Shown piece after piece: positions 50,785 to 60,248 of a DNA stretch of 64,000 bases. This stretch comes from SFHK01 sp045538305 (GTDB taxonomy: Bacteria; Bacillota; Clostridia; Christensenellales; Aristaeellaceae). Position numbers and translations under genes: made by a program. The stretch spans positions 25,317 through 89,316 of the forward strand of contig JAZSRC010000079.1 of the NCBI GenBank assembly GCA_045538305.1, read 5' to 3'. Within the stretch, counting starts at the first letter, position 1, and each line of letters begins with the position of its first letter. The notes beneath the pieces were generated by a model. It saw nothing but the letters and a program-made list of their open reading frames with translations, searched no databases and was not told the origin of the DNA.

Positions 50785-51657
50785 ATGACTCTGGATCAGG
50801 CAAAGATCATCGCAAAAGAAAACGTGCATAACCGCCCAGATACCTGCGGACGCCTTGCCGGCAAGATTGCAATTGTTACCGGTGCGGCGCAGGGCTTTGG
50901 CTATGGAATCGCCAAGGAAATGCTTAAGCAGGGTGCAAGCGTAGTTATTGCCGACTTGAACGAGCCCCTCGCCATGCAGGTAGCCGAGGAATTCGGCGAG
51001 CATGCTATTGGCGTGAAGGTGGACGTTTCCAGCCCCGAATCCGTTGAGGAAATGGTGGTAAAGTGCGTAGAGCATTTCAAAGGTCTCGATATCATTGTTG
51101 CGAACGCCGGTATTGCCATCGCCGGTTCGCTGGACGAAATGATTCCCGGTAAGTTTGATCTTGTAACCAGAATCAATTACAACGGCTATTTCCTGTGCGC
51201 CAAGTATGCAAGCGCTATCATGAAGGCGCAGCACGAGGCGGACGACAGCCTGTTTTTCGATATTATTCAGATCAACAGCAAATCGGGTCTGGAAGGCAGC
51301 AAGAACAACTTTGCCTACGCCGGCGGAAAATTCGGCGGAATCGGCCTTACGCAGTCCTTTGCCATGGAGCTTGCGCCCTTTAATATCAAGGTGAATTCCA
51401 TTTGCCCCGGCAATTACTACGACGGTCCGCTGTGGAGCGATCCCGAAAAGGGTCTTTTTGTACAGTACCTGAACGCCGGTAAGGTTCCCGGCGCCAAGAC
51501 TGTGGACGACGTTCGCGCCTTCTACCTGTCCAAATCTCTGATCAAGCGCGGCTGTACGCCTGAGGATGTAGCGCTTGCGCTTACCTACTGCGTTGAGCAG
51601 AAGTATGAAACCGGACAGGCGATTCCGGTAACCGGCGGACAAATTATGCTGAATTAA
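50785..51657 (+). CDS. Short-chain dehydrogenase/reductase (YuxG C-terminal-like)
   Basis: 290 residues. NAD(P) motif TGAAQGFG (32-39), NAGI (107-110), active-site Y178-x3-K182, with a 25-residue N-terminal extension. It lies 17 nt after the class II aldolase in the same order as the two halves of fused YuxG-type proteins, so it probably oxidises or reduces the sugar or the aldehyde from aldol cleavage. Confidence 0.85.
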   Translation: MTLDQAKIIAKENVHNRPDTCGRLAGKIAIVTGAAQGFGYGIAKEMLKQGASVVIADLNEPLAMQVAEEFGEHAIGVKVDVSSPESVEEMVVKCVEHFKGLDIIVANAGIAIAGSLDEMIPGKFDLVTRINYNGYFLCAKYASAIMKAQHEADDSLFFDIIQINSKSGLEGSKNNFAYAGGKFGGIGLTQSFAMELAPFNIKVNSICPGNYYDGPLWSDPEKGLFVQYLNAGKVPGAKTVDDVRAFYLSKSLIKRGCTPEDVALALTYCVEQKYETGQAIPVTGGQIMLN

Positions 51658-51669
51658 GGGGAGTGCCGC

Positions 51670-52845
51670 ATGAATAAAAAAGAAATTCTGGCGCTTCTCA
51701 ATGCGCCTACAGCCGACGAACGCCTTGAAAATCTGAAAAAGATCATTGCGGATGAGGCCGAAGCGCCCAAGGCCAGAACGGAATTTGCCAACAATCACAT
51801 ACACACGATTTATTCCTTCTCGCCCTATTCGCCGACGGCGGCCGTATACTTTGCAAGGGCTGAAGGCCTTCTTACCTGCGGTATCATGGATCATGACTCC
51901 ATTGGAGGCGCAAAGGAATTCCGCGAAGCCGGAAAAATCGCCGGTATGGGTACGACCTGCGGCTTTGAAGCCCGCGTCTCCTTAAAGGGCACGCCCTTTG
52001 CCGCCCTCAGAACCAACCATCCGGACGAGCCGGGCGCAGCCTACATGGCGTTTCATTCGGTTCCTTCGGAAAGCTTTGACAAGGCTCAGGAGAAGCTTCA
52101 GGAGCTGGCAGTCAAAAGAAACCTTAGAAATCGCAAAATGACCGATAAAATCAACGGGATCATGAGCGCATACGGCGTGGTTCTCGACTTTGACAAAGAT
52201 GTTTTGCCGATTTCAAATTTCGCAAACGGCGGCAGCGTAACAGAGAGACATCTTCTGTACGCACTGAGCCTGAAGATCATCGAAGCGGTAGGACGCGAGA
52301 ATGTAATTTCCTTCCTGAAGGACAAGCTGGGCATCGTGCCCTCCGATAAGGTTTTGGCGTGGCTTCAGGATACCGAAAGCGAGCACTTTGTATACGATCT
52401 TTTGGGCGTTATGAAGAGCGAGCTCAATGTTCGCACCTACATAACCGCAGAAGAGGAAATGATGACGCTTGACGAAGCGGTTGCTTTTGCAAACGACATC
52501 GGATGCACGCTGTGCTACGCCTATCTGGGCGATATCGGCGACAGCGTGACAGGCGATAAAAAGGCTCAGAAATTTGAAGACGAATACCTCGACGAATTGC
52601 TCGCCTTCATGCGCGAAAAGGGAGTTAAAGGCGTAACCTATATGCCCAGCCGCAACACGGCGGCGCAGCTGGACAGATTGATGGGCCTTTGCGAGAAGAT
52701 GGGCTTTACCCAGATTTCCGGCGAGGACATCAATTCATCCCGCCAGAGCTTCATTTGCAAGGAGCTCGCCGATCCAAAATTCCATCATCTTGTTGATATG
52801 GCATGGCAGTTAGTGAAACAGGAACTCAGGGAGGAGAATGCATAA
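51670..52845 (+). CDS. PHP-domain metal-dependent hydrolase
   Basis: 391 residues, ATG 51670 behind GGGGAG. PHP signature NNHIHT (His43, His45) with GIMDHDSIGG (Asp74, His75, Asp76) and a later GEDINSSRQSF. PHP proteins are usually phosphoesterases such as histidinol phosphatase; in a sugar operon it might dephosphorylate an intermediate. Substrate unknown. Its stop overlaps the next start (TAATG). Confidence 0.78.
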   Translation: MNKKEILALLNAPTADERLENLKKIIADEAEAPKARTEFANNHIHTIYSFSPYSPTAAVYFARAEGLLTCGIMDHDSIGGAKEFREAGKIAGMGTTCGFEARVSLKGTPFAALRTNHPDEPGAAYMAFHSVPSESFDKAQEKLQELAVKRNLRNRKMTDKINGIMSAYGVVLDFDKDVLPISNFANGGSVTERHLLYALSLKIIEAVGRENVISFLKDKLGIVPSDKVLAWLQDTESEHFVYDLLGVMKSELNVRTYITAEEEMMTLDEAVAFANDIGCTLCYAYLGDIGDSVTGDKKAQKFEDEYLDELLAFMREKGVKGVTYMPSRNTAAQLDRLMGLCEKMGFTQISGEDINSSRQSFICKELADPKFHHLVDMAWQLVKQELREENA

Positions 52846-54113
52846 TGAAAACCACAGCCGTTCGCCTGTATGGCAAGAAAGACTTGAGACTTGAAACGTT
52901 TGAGCTTCCCGAAATTCAGGAAGACGAAATTCTCGCCAAGGTTGTCTGCGACAGCATCTGCATGTCCACCTATAAGGCAGCTGAGCAGGGCGAGGATCAC
53001 AAGCGCGTTCCAAACGATGTAAAGGACAATCCCACCATCATGGGACATGAGTTCTGCGGCGTAATCGAGAAGGTTGGCGCAAAATGGGCCGATCAATTCA
53101 AAGAAGGAGATCGCTTCGCCATTCAGCCGAACATCAACTATAAGGGTACGCTCTGGGCTCCCGGCTATTCCTTTAAAACCATTGGCGGAGACGCCACCTA
53201 CATCGTAATTCCCAACCAGTTCATGGAATGCGGCTGCCTTCTTCCGTATGCGGGCGAGGGCTTCTTCGGCGGCGCTCTGTCCGAGCCTCTTTCCTGTGTT
53301 GCAGGCACATTCAAAGCGATGTACCACACCACCAACGGCGTGTACGAGCATAAGATGGGCATCAAAGAGGGCGGGAAAATGGCGCTTCTGGCCTCTGTAG
53401 GCCCGATGGGTCTTGCCGCGATCGACTACATCATGCATACCGATCGCCGTCCGTCAGTCCTGGTTGTAACCGATATCGATCAGGCTCGACTGGACCGCGC
53501 AGCAACGATTTTGACCGTTGAAGAAGCTGCCCGTATGGGTATCGAGCTTCACTACGTAAATACCGGCGCTGTAGAAAACCCGGTTGAAACGCTTCTCGCC
53601 CTTACCGGCGGAACCGGATATGACGACGTCGTCGTATTTGCGCCCGTGCCTGCTGTTATCGAACAGGCCGATGCGATTCTCGGCGTTGACGGCTGCCTGA
53701 ACTTCTTTGCCGGCCCTGCCCGCAAGGATTTCTATGCGAAGCTGAACTTCTACAACGTACATTATGCTTCCGCTCACATCTGCGGAACCTCCGGCGGAAA
53801 CAACGACGACATGATCGAGTGCCTTGAAATGATGGGCGAGGGTAAGCTGACTCCCGCAGCGCTGGTAACCCATATCGGCGGAATTGATGCCGTTATCGAT
53901 ACTACGCTCAACCTCCCGAAAATCCCCGGCGGCAAGAAGCTGATTTATACCCATATAAATATGCCGCTGACTGCAATTGCGGACTTTGAGGAAAAGGGAA
54001 AGACCGATCCCATGTATCAGAAGCTGTTTGAACTGACCCAGAAGACCAAGGGCTTGTGGAACAAGGAAGCCGAGGATTATCTTCTGAGCACTTTAGCCAA
54101 GGAGGAGAACTAA
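52845..54113 (+). CDS. Zinc-dependent dehydrogenase, SorE (L-sorbose-1-phosphate reductase)-like
   Basis: 422 residues from ATG 52845 behind GGGAGGAG; the frame open from 52803 overlaps the PHP gene. Medium-chain dehydrogenase: C39, GHEFCG (67-72), SEPLSCV, and the nucleotide motif SVGPMGLAAIDY. Length and sequence resemble L-sorbose-1-phosphate reductase of the sorbose pathway. Likely it oxidises or reduces a sugar phosphate in the operon's pathway. Confidence 0.75.
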   Translation: MKTTAVRLYGKKDLRLETFELPEIQEDEILAKVVCDSICMSTYKAAEQGEDHKRVPNDVKDNPTIMGHEFCGVIEKVGAKWADQFKEGDRFAIQPNINYKGTLWAPGYSFKTIGGDATYIVIPNQFMECGCLLPYAGEGFFGGALSEPLSCVAGTFKAMYHTTNGVYEHKMGIKEGGKMALLASVGPMGLAAIDYIMHTDRRPSVLVVTDIDQARLDRAATILTVEEAARMGIELHYVNTGAVENPVETLLALTGGTGYDDVVVFAPVPAVIEQADAILGVDGCLNFFAGPARKDFYAKLNFYNVHYASAHICGTSGGNNDDMIECLEMMGEGKLTPAALVTHIGGIDAVIDTTLNLPKIPGGKKLIYTHINMPLTAIADFEEKGKTDPMYQKLFELTQKTKGLWNKEAEDYLLSTLAKEEN

Positions 54114-54114
54114 A

Positions 54115-55368
54115 ATGGCAAAAGCAGTTATAATGCCCAAGGCCGGTATTACGGTTGAATCCTGCATCATCGGCAAATGGCTCAAAAATGTAGGCGATAC
54201 CGTAAATGTAGGCGATATTCTGTTCACCTACGAAACCGACAAAGCGTCCTTCGAGTGTGAGAGCACCGAAAGCGGCGAGATTCTCGCCCTGTTCTTTAAT
54301 GACGGCGACGAGGTACCCTGCTTTACAAACGTATGCGCTGTAGGCAGCAAGGGTGAAGACTATTCCGACCTCGTTCCCGGCGGCGCCGCACCCGCAGCAG
54401 CTCCGGCAGAGGAAAAGAAGGAAGAAGAGAAGAAAGCAGAAGTTAAGCAGGAAGCTGTTATTGAAAAGACGGCCTCTGAAGACGGCGCAGTCCGTATTTC
54501 TCCCAGAGCTAAGGCGCTGGCGGAAACGGCAGGCGTTGACTATAAATATGCAGAAGCTACCGGCCCCAAAGGCCGCATCATTGAGCGTGACGTAAGAAAG
54601 CTTATGGAAACTGGCGTACCTGTAGTGGAAGAAGTCAAGGTTGATGCTGCTCCCGCTGCTGCCGCTGCTCCCGCGCCTGAGTTTGAGGATGTTAAGTTCA
54701 CCGGAATCCGCAAGGTGATTGCGAAGTCCATGATGAACTCTCTTCAGTCCATGGCGCAGCTGACCAACCACCACTCCTTTGACGCCACCTCCATCCAGGC
54801 TTTCCGCAAGGAATGCAAGGCAGCCGGCGGTGATGTTGGCGGAATTACGCTGGGCGACATGGTTCTGTACGCAGTTTCCAGAACCCTTTTGAATTGGAAG
54901 GATCTCAATGCCAACGTAATCGGCGACGATACAATCCGTTATTTCAAGCATGTAAACCTCGGCGTTGCCGTCGACACGCCTCGCGGACTCATGGTTCCCA
55001 CGATTTTCAATGCAGATCAGAAGAGCCTGCTTGAAATCAGCAAGGAAGTAAAGGCGCTGGCAGAAGCAGCCAGAACCGGCGCAATCAGCCCCGATCTGCT
55101 TTCCGGCGGTTCCTTCACGGTATCGAACCTCGGCGCAACCGGCGTTGAAATGTTTACCCCAGTTATCAATCCGCCTCAGACGGCGATTCTCGGCGTTTGC
55201 GGCATTACCCAGCGCGTACGCGAAGCCAACGGACAGCTTTCTGTGTATCCGGCAATGGGCCTCAGCCTGACCTACGATCACAGAGTTGTGGACGGTTCTC
55301 CCGCGTCCAAGTTTGTAAGCGAGCTTTGCAAGAATCTTGAAAAGTTCACTCTGCTTCTTGCAAAATAA
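54115..55368 (+). CDS. 2-oxo acid dehydrogenase E2 component (dihydrolipoyl acyltransferase)
   Basis: 417 residues, one base after the previous stop. One lipoyl domain (1-80) with lipoyl-Lys43 in ETDKAS, a Pro/Ala/Lys-rich linker, peripheral-subunit-binding domain (about 122-163, ISPRAKALAETAG), a second linker, and the catalytic domain with DHRVVDG (His389, Asp393). It carries the acyl group from E1 to coenzyme A. The single lipoyl domain matches acetoin- or branched-chain-type complexes. Confidence 0.94.
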   Translation: MAKAVIMPKAGITVESCIIGKWLKNVGDTVNVGDILFTYETDKASFECESTESGEILALFFNDGDEVPCFTNVCAVGSKGEDYSDLVPGGAAPAAAPAEEKKEEEKKAEVKQEAVIEKTASEDGAVRISPRAKALAETAGVDYKYAEATGPKGRIIERDVRKLMETGVPVVEEVKVDAAPAAAAAPAPEFEDVKFTGIRKVIAKSMMNSLQSMAQLTNHHSFDATSIQAFRKECKAAGGDVGGITLGDMVLYAVSRTLLNWKDLNANVIGDDTIRYFKHVNLGVAVDTPRGLMVPTIFNADQKSLLEISKEVKALAEAARTGAISPDLLSGGSFTVSNLGATGVEMFTPVINPPQTAILGVCGITQRVREANGQLSVYPAMGLSLTYDHRVVDGSPASKFVSELCKNLEKFTLLLAK

Positions 55369-55388
55369 AATATCTGGAGGGAATGCAT

Positions 55389-56756
55389 ATGGATGTTTTT
55401 GATCTGATCGTCATCGGCGGCGGTCCGGGCGGATACCTTGCGGCAGAACGCGCTGCACAGGGTGGTCTGAAGGTTTGCCTGTTTGAAAAGCGCGCGCTGG
55501 GCGGCGTTTGCCTGAACGAGGGCTGCATACCCACCAAAACGCTTCTCAATTCCGCAAAGCTGTATCGCCATGCGACTGAGAGCGCTGCCTTCGGCGTAAC
55601 AGCAGGTGATGTAAAATTTGACCATGCACAGGTTATCAAGCGCAAGGCCAAGGTTGTAAAGACCCTGGTTTCCGGCGTTGGCATGACGATGAGCGCACAC
55701 AAGGTAAACGTAGTTTCCGCAGTGTGCGAAATCAAGGGCAAAGAGGACGGCAAATTCAAGGTAGAGGCGGAGGGCAAAGCCTACTTTGCTGATCGTCTGA
55801 TCGTTGCCGCCGGCTCCGAGGCCGTTGTTCCGCCGATTCCCGGCGTTAAGGAAGGCGTTGAAAGCGGCTTTGTTACCACCAACCGCGAGATTCTTGACAT
55901 GACCGAGCTCCCCAAAACGCTGGCTGTAATCGGTGGCGGCGTCATCGGCCTTGAAATGGCTTGCTACTTTGCGTCTGTTGGCGTAAAGGTACATGTCATT
56001 GAGATGATGAACAAAATCGCCGGACCTACGGATAACGATATCTGCAAGGTGCTGATGGACGAATACGCCAAGCGCGGCATGGAGTTCAAACTTTCCGCTA
56101 AAGTTCTTTCAGTAAAGCCCGGCGCAGTGGTTTATGAGGATAAGGACGGCCAGCATGAGCTTGCTTGCGACAAGATCCTTCTTTCCGTAGGCCGCAGAGC
56201 CGCTACCAAGGGAATCGGCTTGGAAACAATCGGCGTTGAAATGAACAGGGGCGCAATCGTTACCGACAGTAAGCTCATGACCAACGTTCCCAACGTTTAT
56301 GCAGTCGGAGACTGCAACGGTAAGCTGATGCTTGCACATACTGCCTATCGCGAAGCGGAGGTAGCCGTAAACAACATTCTGGGCAAAAAGGATCATATCC
56401 GCTATGATTCCATTCCGTCCGTCATCTATACCGATCCCGAGGTTGCCTGCGTGGGCGATACCAAGGAAGCGGCGGAGAAGAAGGGACTTAAGGTGAAAGA
56501 AGTCAATGTGCCGATGATGTATGCGGGCCGTTACGTGGCTGAAGTTGATGGCGGCAAGGGCTTCTGCAAGATCGTCCTGGACACCGAAAAGAACCGCGTG
56601 GTCGGCGTTCACATTGTGGGCTCATATGCCAGCGAAATGATCTTGTCTGCCGCTATGATGGTGGATACAGAGCTTCCGCCGGAGAGACTGAAGAAGTTCG
56701 TATTCCCACATCCCACTGTATGCGAAGTTGTTCGCGAAGCGATTTTCAAGCTGTAA
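55389..56756 (+). CDS. Dihydrolipoyl dehydrogenase (E3)
   Basis: 455 residues from ATG 55389 (GGAGGG abuts the earlier ATG at 55383). FAD motif IGGGPGG (9-15), redox disulfide GGVCLNEGC (C41, C46), NAD motif GGGVIGLE, and the C-terminal AHPT-like motif FPHPTVCE. It reoxidises the dihydrolipoyl arm of E2 with NAD+. Complete, dedicated to this operon. Confidence 0.96.
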   Translation: MDVFDLIVIGGGPGGYLAAERAAQGGLKVCLFEKRALGGVCLNEGCIPTKTLLNSAKLYRHATESAAFGVTAGDVKFDHAQVIKRKAKVVKTLVSGVGMTMSAHKVNVVSAVCEIKGKEDGKFKVEAEGKAYFADRLIVAAGSEAVVPPIPGVKEGVESGFVTTNREILDMTELPKTLAVIGGGVIGLEMACYFASVGVKVHVIEMMNKIAGPTDNDICKVLMDEYAKRGMEFKLSAKVLSVKPGAVVYEDKDGQHELACDKILLSVGRRAATKGIGLETIGVEMNRGAIVTDSKLMTNVPNVYAVGDCNGKLMLAHTAYREAEVAVNNILGKKDHIRYDSIPSVIYTDPEVACVGDTKEAAEKKGLKVKEVNVPMMYAGRYVAEVDGGKGFCKIVLDTEKNRVVGVHIVGSYASEMILSAAMMVDTELPPERLKKFVFPHPTVCEVVREAIFKL

Positions 56757-56792
56757 AATTACAAGTGTAATAACAAGGAAGGGGAAATTCAA

Positions 56793-59267
56793 ATGCCTAA
56801 ATCTTTGTACTACGGACCGAATGAGGTTCGTGCCCAGTCCATCATTCACTTTGAGGATATTCCCGTAAACGCATACAATAAGACTGTTGCCGAAGAGCGC
56901 GTAAACTTTAAGGATGAGGACCTGGTCCGCATTTATCGCGACATCACCATCCTTCGTGAGTTTGAAAGCATGCTCACCGACATCAAAACCAAGAGCGTTT
57001 ACAACGGCGTAGAAACCACTTATCCCGGCCCTGCACACCTTTCCGTAGGTCAGGAAGCTGCTTGCGTAGGCCAGGCCTATCTGATGACGCCCAACGATTA
57101 TCAGTTTGGTTCTCACCGCTCCCACAGCGAAATTCTCGCAAAAGCGCTCTCTTCCATCGAAAAGCTGTCGGATGAAGAGCTTCTTAAGATCATGGAAGGC
57201 TTCCTTGGCGGAAGCTGCCTGCGCGCCGTTGAGAAGATGGGTCCTGCTTCTTCCGTTAAGGAGCTTGCAATCCGCTTTATCCTCTACGGAACGCTTTCCG
57301 AAATCTTCGCCCGCAAGACCGGTTTCCATATGGGTATGGGCGGCTCCATGCACGCCTTCTTCCTGCCCTTCGGCGTATATCCGAACAATGCCATCGTAGG
57401 CGGCTCCGCTCCCATTGCAGCAGGCGCAGCTCTGTACAAGAAGGTAAACGACAAGCCCGGCTTTGTAGTGTGCAATATCGGCGACGGCTCTCTCGGCTGC
57501 GGACCTGTTTGGGAAGCGCTGAACTTTGCCGCTATGGATCAGTTCAAGACCCTCTGGACCGAGGATGGCAAGCAGGGCGGTATGCCGATTCTGTTCAACA
57601 TCTTCAATAACGGTTATGGCATGGGTGGACAGACCCGCGGCGAAACCATGGCATATGATATGCTGGCACGAATTGGCGCTGGTATCACTCCCAATCAGAT
57701 GCACTCCGAGCGTATCGACGGCTTCAACCCGCTGGCCGTAATCGACGCCATGAAGCGCAAGCTCGAAATCCTCAAGAAGGGCGAAGGCCCGGTTCTCCTC
57801 GATACGCTGACCTACCGCTTCTGCGGACACTCCGTATCCGACCAGAACGCATACCGTGAGAGAAGCGAAATCAACGACTGGATGGAAGTTGATCCGATCA
57901 TTACCTACAGAAAGAACCTTGTTGATGCAGGCGTTGCAGCCGATACCAAGTTCGAAGAGATCCTCGCTGAAACCCGCGAGCGCATGACCAATATCTGCCG
58001 CCATGCCGCAGACGTGGAATTCAGCCCCTACTGCGACTTTAAGGCCGATCCGCAGGTTGTTGAGCGCATCATGTACTCCAATGAAAAGGTACCTTCCTTC
58101 GGTACTGACGAGCCCCGTGTTCTTGCCAAGAAGGAAGAATGCCCGCGCGTTCAGCAGATCGCAGGCAAAATGCGCAAGGCGTTTGACGAAAACGGCAAGC
58201 CCTACTCCAAGATGAAGACCTTCAACTATCGCGACGCGATCTTTGAGCCGCTGATCGATAAGTTCTATGAGGATTCCACTCTCGTAGCATACGGCGAAGA
58301 CGTACGCGACTGGGGCGGAGCGTTCGCTGTATACCGCGGACTCCCGGATGTACTTCCGCATTCCCGTCTGTTCAACAGCCCGATTTCCGAAGCCGCAATC
58401 GTTGGCAGCGCTGTCGGTTATGCCATGTGCGGCGGCCGTGCGGTTGTCGAACTGATGTATGCCGACTTTATCGGCCGTGCCGGAGACGAAATCTTCAACC
58501 AGATGTCCAAGTGGCAGGCGATGTCTGCAGGCATTCTGAAGATGCCCGTCATCCTGCGCGTATCCGTTGGTTCTAAGTACGGCGCACAGCATTCTCAGGA
58601 TTGGACCGCGCTTTGCGCTCATATCCCGGGCCTCAAGGTTTGCTTCCCGGCAACTCCGTGGGAAGCCAAGGGCCTTATGCAGACTGCCCTCAATGGCACT
58701 GATCCCGTAGTGTTCTTCGAAAGCCAGCGCATCTATGACGTGGGCGAGCAGTTCCACGAGGGCGGCGTACCCGAAGAAGCATATGAAATCGAGATCGGCG
58801 ACACCAACGTTGTGCGTACCGGTAAGGATGTTACCATCATTACTCTTGGCGCAGCGCTGTACCGCGCGGTTAAGGCAGCTGATGAACTGAAAGCGAAGTA
58901 TGGCATGGAGGCTGAAATCATCAACCTGCACTCCATGGTTCCGCTGAACTATGAGAAGATCGTTGCTTCCGTTAAGAAGACCGGCCGCGTTGTGCTGGTA
59001 TCCGATGCGTGCCAGAGAGGCTCCTTCCTTAACGATGTAGCCGCCAACATTACCGATCTTTGCTTTGACGATCTCGACGCACCCTGCGTAGTAATCGGCG
59101 CTCGCAACTGGGTAACCCCGCCCTTCGAGTTCGACGAGTTCTTCTTCCCGCAGCCTAGCTGGATTATCGATGCAATCCATACAAAGATTGTACCCCTGCC
59201 GGGACACGTCGCCGAGAATACTGCAAGTGAAGTAGAACAGATGAGACGCTTCAAAGCCGGTGTATAA
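56793..59267 (+). CDS. 2-oxo acid dehydrogenase E1, fused alpha and beta subunits
   Basis: 824 residues. The alpha half (about 45-460) has GMGGSMHAFF, the thiamine-diphosphate motif GDG (230-232) ending in NNGYG near 271, and GHSVSDQNAYR. The beta half starts near 475 (FNYRDAIFEPLIDKF) with GEDVRDWGGAF, NSPISEAAIVGSAVGYA, and DPVVFFESQRIY. Separate E1 subunits are usual; fusions are known in some bacteria. It decarboxylates or cleaves a 2-oxo compound and transfers the acyl group to E2. Acetoin, pyruvate and branched-chain oxo acids are all possible substrates. Confidence 0.93.
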   Translation: MPKSLYYGPNEVRAQSIIHFEDIPVNAYNKTVAEERVNFKDEDLVRIYRDITILREFESMLTDIKTKSVYNGVETTYPGPAHLSVGQEAACVGQAYLMTPNDYQFGSHRSHSEILAKALSSIEKLSDEELLKIMEGFLGGSCLRAVEKMGPASSVKELAIRFILYGTLSEIFARKTGFHMGMGGSMHAFFLPFGVYPNNAIVGGSAPIAAGAALYKKVNDKPGFVVCNIGDGSLGCGPVWEALNFAAMDQFKTLWTEDGKQGGMPILFNIFNNGYGMGGQTRGETMAYDMLARIGAGITPNQMHSERIDGFNPLAVIDAMKRKLEILKKGEGPVLLDTLTYRFCGHSVSDQNAYRERSEINDWMEVDPIITYRKNLVDAGVAADTKFEEILAETRERMTNICRHAADVEFSPYCDFKADPQVVERIMYSNEKVPSFGTDEPRVLAKKEECPRVQQIAGKMRKAFDENGKPYSKMKTFNYRDAIFEPLIDKFYEDSTLVAYGEDVRDWGGAFAVYRGLPDVLPHSRLFNSPISEAAIVGSAVGYAMCGGRAVVELMYADFIGRAGDEIFNQMSKWQAMSAGILKMPVILRVSVGSKYGAQHSQDWTALCAHIPGLKVCFPATPWEAKGLMQTALNGTDPVVFFESQRIYDVGEQFHEGGVPEEAYEIEIGDTNVVRTGKDVTIITLGAALYRAVKAADELKAKYGMEAEIINLHSMVPLNYEKIVASVKKTGRVVLVSDACQRGSFLNDVAANITDLCFDDLDAPCVVIGARNWVTPPFEFDEFFFPQPSWIIDAIHTKIVPLPGHVAENTASEVEQMRRFKAGV

Positions 59268-60233
59268 ATGCAGTATATACTGATTTCTGAGCTTAACGAC
59301 GCATATGCGAACCTCGCGAGGGATGAATATCTGCTTTCATCCCTTCACGAGGGAGATATGGTTTTGTACCTGTATGTGAACAAAAGCGCCGTCATAATCG
59401 GAAGAAATCAGAACCCCTGGATAGAATGCAACCTGAACCAGCTGAACGCCGACGGTGTTCAGCTGGTTCGTCGCGTTTCCGGGGGCGGCGCGGTATATCA
59501 CGATATGGGGAACCTGAACTTCTCGTTTATCTGTTCAAACGATCGGTATTGTGAAAAGGAACAAACGGCGATTATTTTGAAAGCCATCGAAAAGCTTGGC
59601 ATTCGGGCGGAGACAACAGGCAGAAACGACATTGCCATTGAAGGAAGAAAGGTGTCTGGAAATGCATACTGTCAACGGGGAAATAACCGTATGCGGCATG
59701 GAACCCTGCTTGTTTCAAGCGATCTTACCGTGTTCGACAGGTATTTGAACGTTCCGGAAAAGAAGCTGAACGCCAAAGGGGTAAAAAGCGTAAAAAGCCG
59801 CGTCTGCAATATTTGCGAATATGCCGGCGCGGTTACAGTTGAAAAAATGGTGGAAATGATTTTAGAAAGCTTTCAGGAAACGTACGGCACGTTTGAACCA
59901 TTCGTTTTTACAGAGGAAGCCGAAAGGGAAATCGAGCGCCTTTTCAAACGAAATGAAAGCTGGGAATGGAAGATGGGGGAAGCCCCCATGTTTGATTATT
60001 CGTTTGAAAACAAGTTTGCATGGGGTATGACGCAAGCGCACATAACCGTGAAAAACGGTTGCATCAGCCGCGTAAACGTATATACGGATTCTCTCAATAC
60101 CGAGTTCTCCTCTATGGCGGAAACAATACTGAAAGGCGCAAAATTCTCAAAAGAAGAAATGCTTGAAATGTACAAAAAACAAGAAGGAGAAATCGCTCAG
60201 TTAATCGAATATATCATTGCCAATATGGAATAA
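59268..60233 (+). CDS. lplA: Lipoate-protein ligase A
   Basis: 321 residues, starting one base after the E1 stop. Catalytic domain with RRVSGGGAVYHDMGNLNFSF (68-87) and EGRKVSGNAYCQRGN, whose Lys binds lipoyl-AMP, plus the C-terminal accessory domain (about 245-321). It attaches scavenged lipoate to E2. Its position shows the operon supplies its own lipoylation. Confidence 0.95.
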   Translation: MQYILISELNDAYANLARDEYLLSSLHEGDMVLYLYVNKSAVIIGRNQNPWIECNLNQLNADGVQLVRRVSGGGAVYHDMGNLNFSFICSNDRYCEKEQTAIILKAIEKLGIRAETTGRNDIAIEGRKVSGNAYCQRGNNRMRHGTLLVSSDLTVFDRYLNVPEKKLNAKGVKSVKSRVCNICEYAGAVTVEKMVEMILESFQETYGTFEPFVFTEEAEREIERLFKRNESWEWKMGEAPMFDYSFENKFAWGMTQAHITVKNGCISRVNVYTDSLNTEFSSMAETILKGAKFSKEEMLEMYKKQEGEIAQLIEYIIANME

Positions 60234-60248
60234 AAGGGAGATGAAATT

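Noticed and set aside
56622..59207. An 861-codon open frame antisense to the fused E1 gene
   Set aside because: It mirrors the codon bias of a highly expressed gene on the other strand; the plus strand holds a full enzyme with motifs, and the antisense protein has none.
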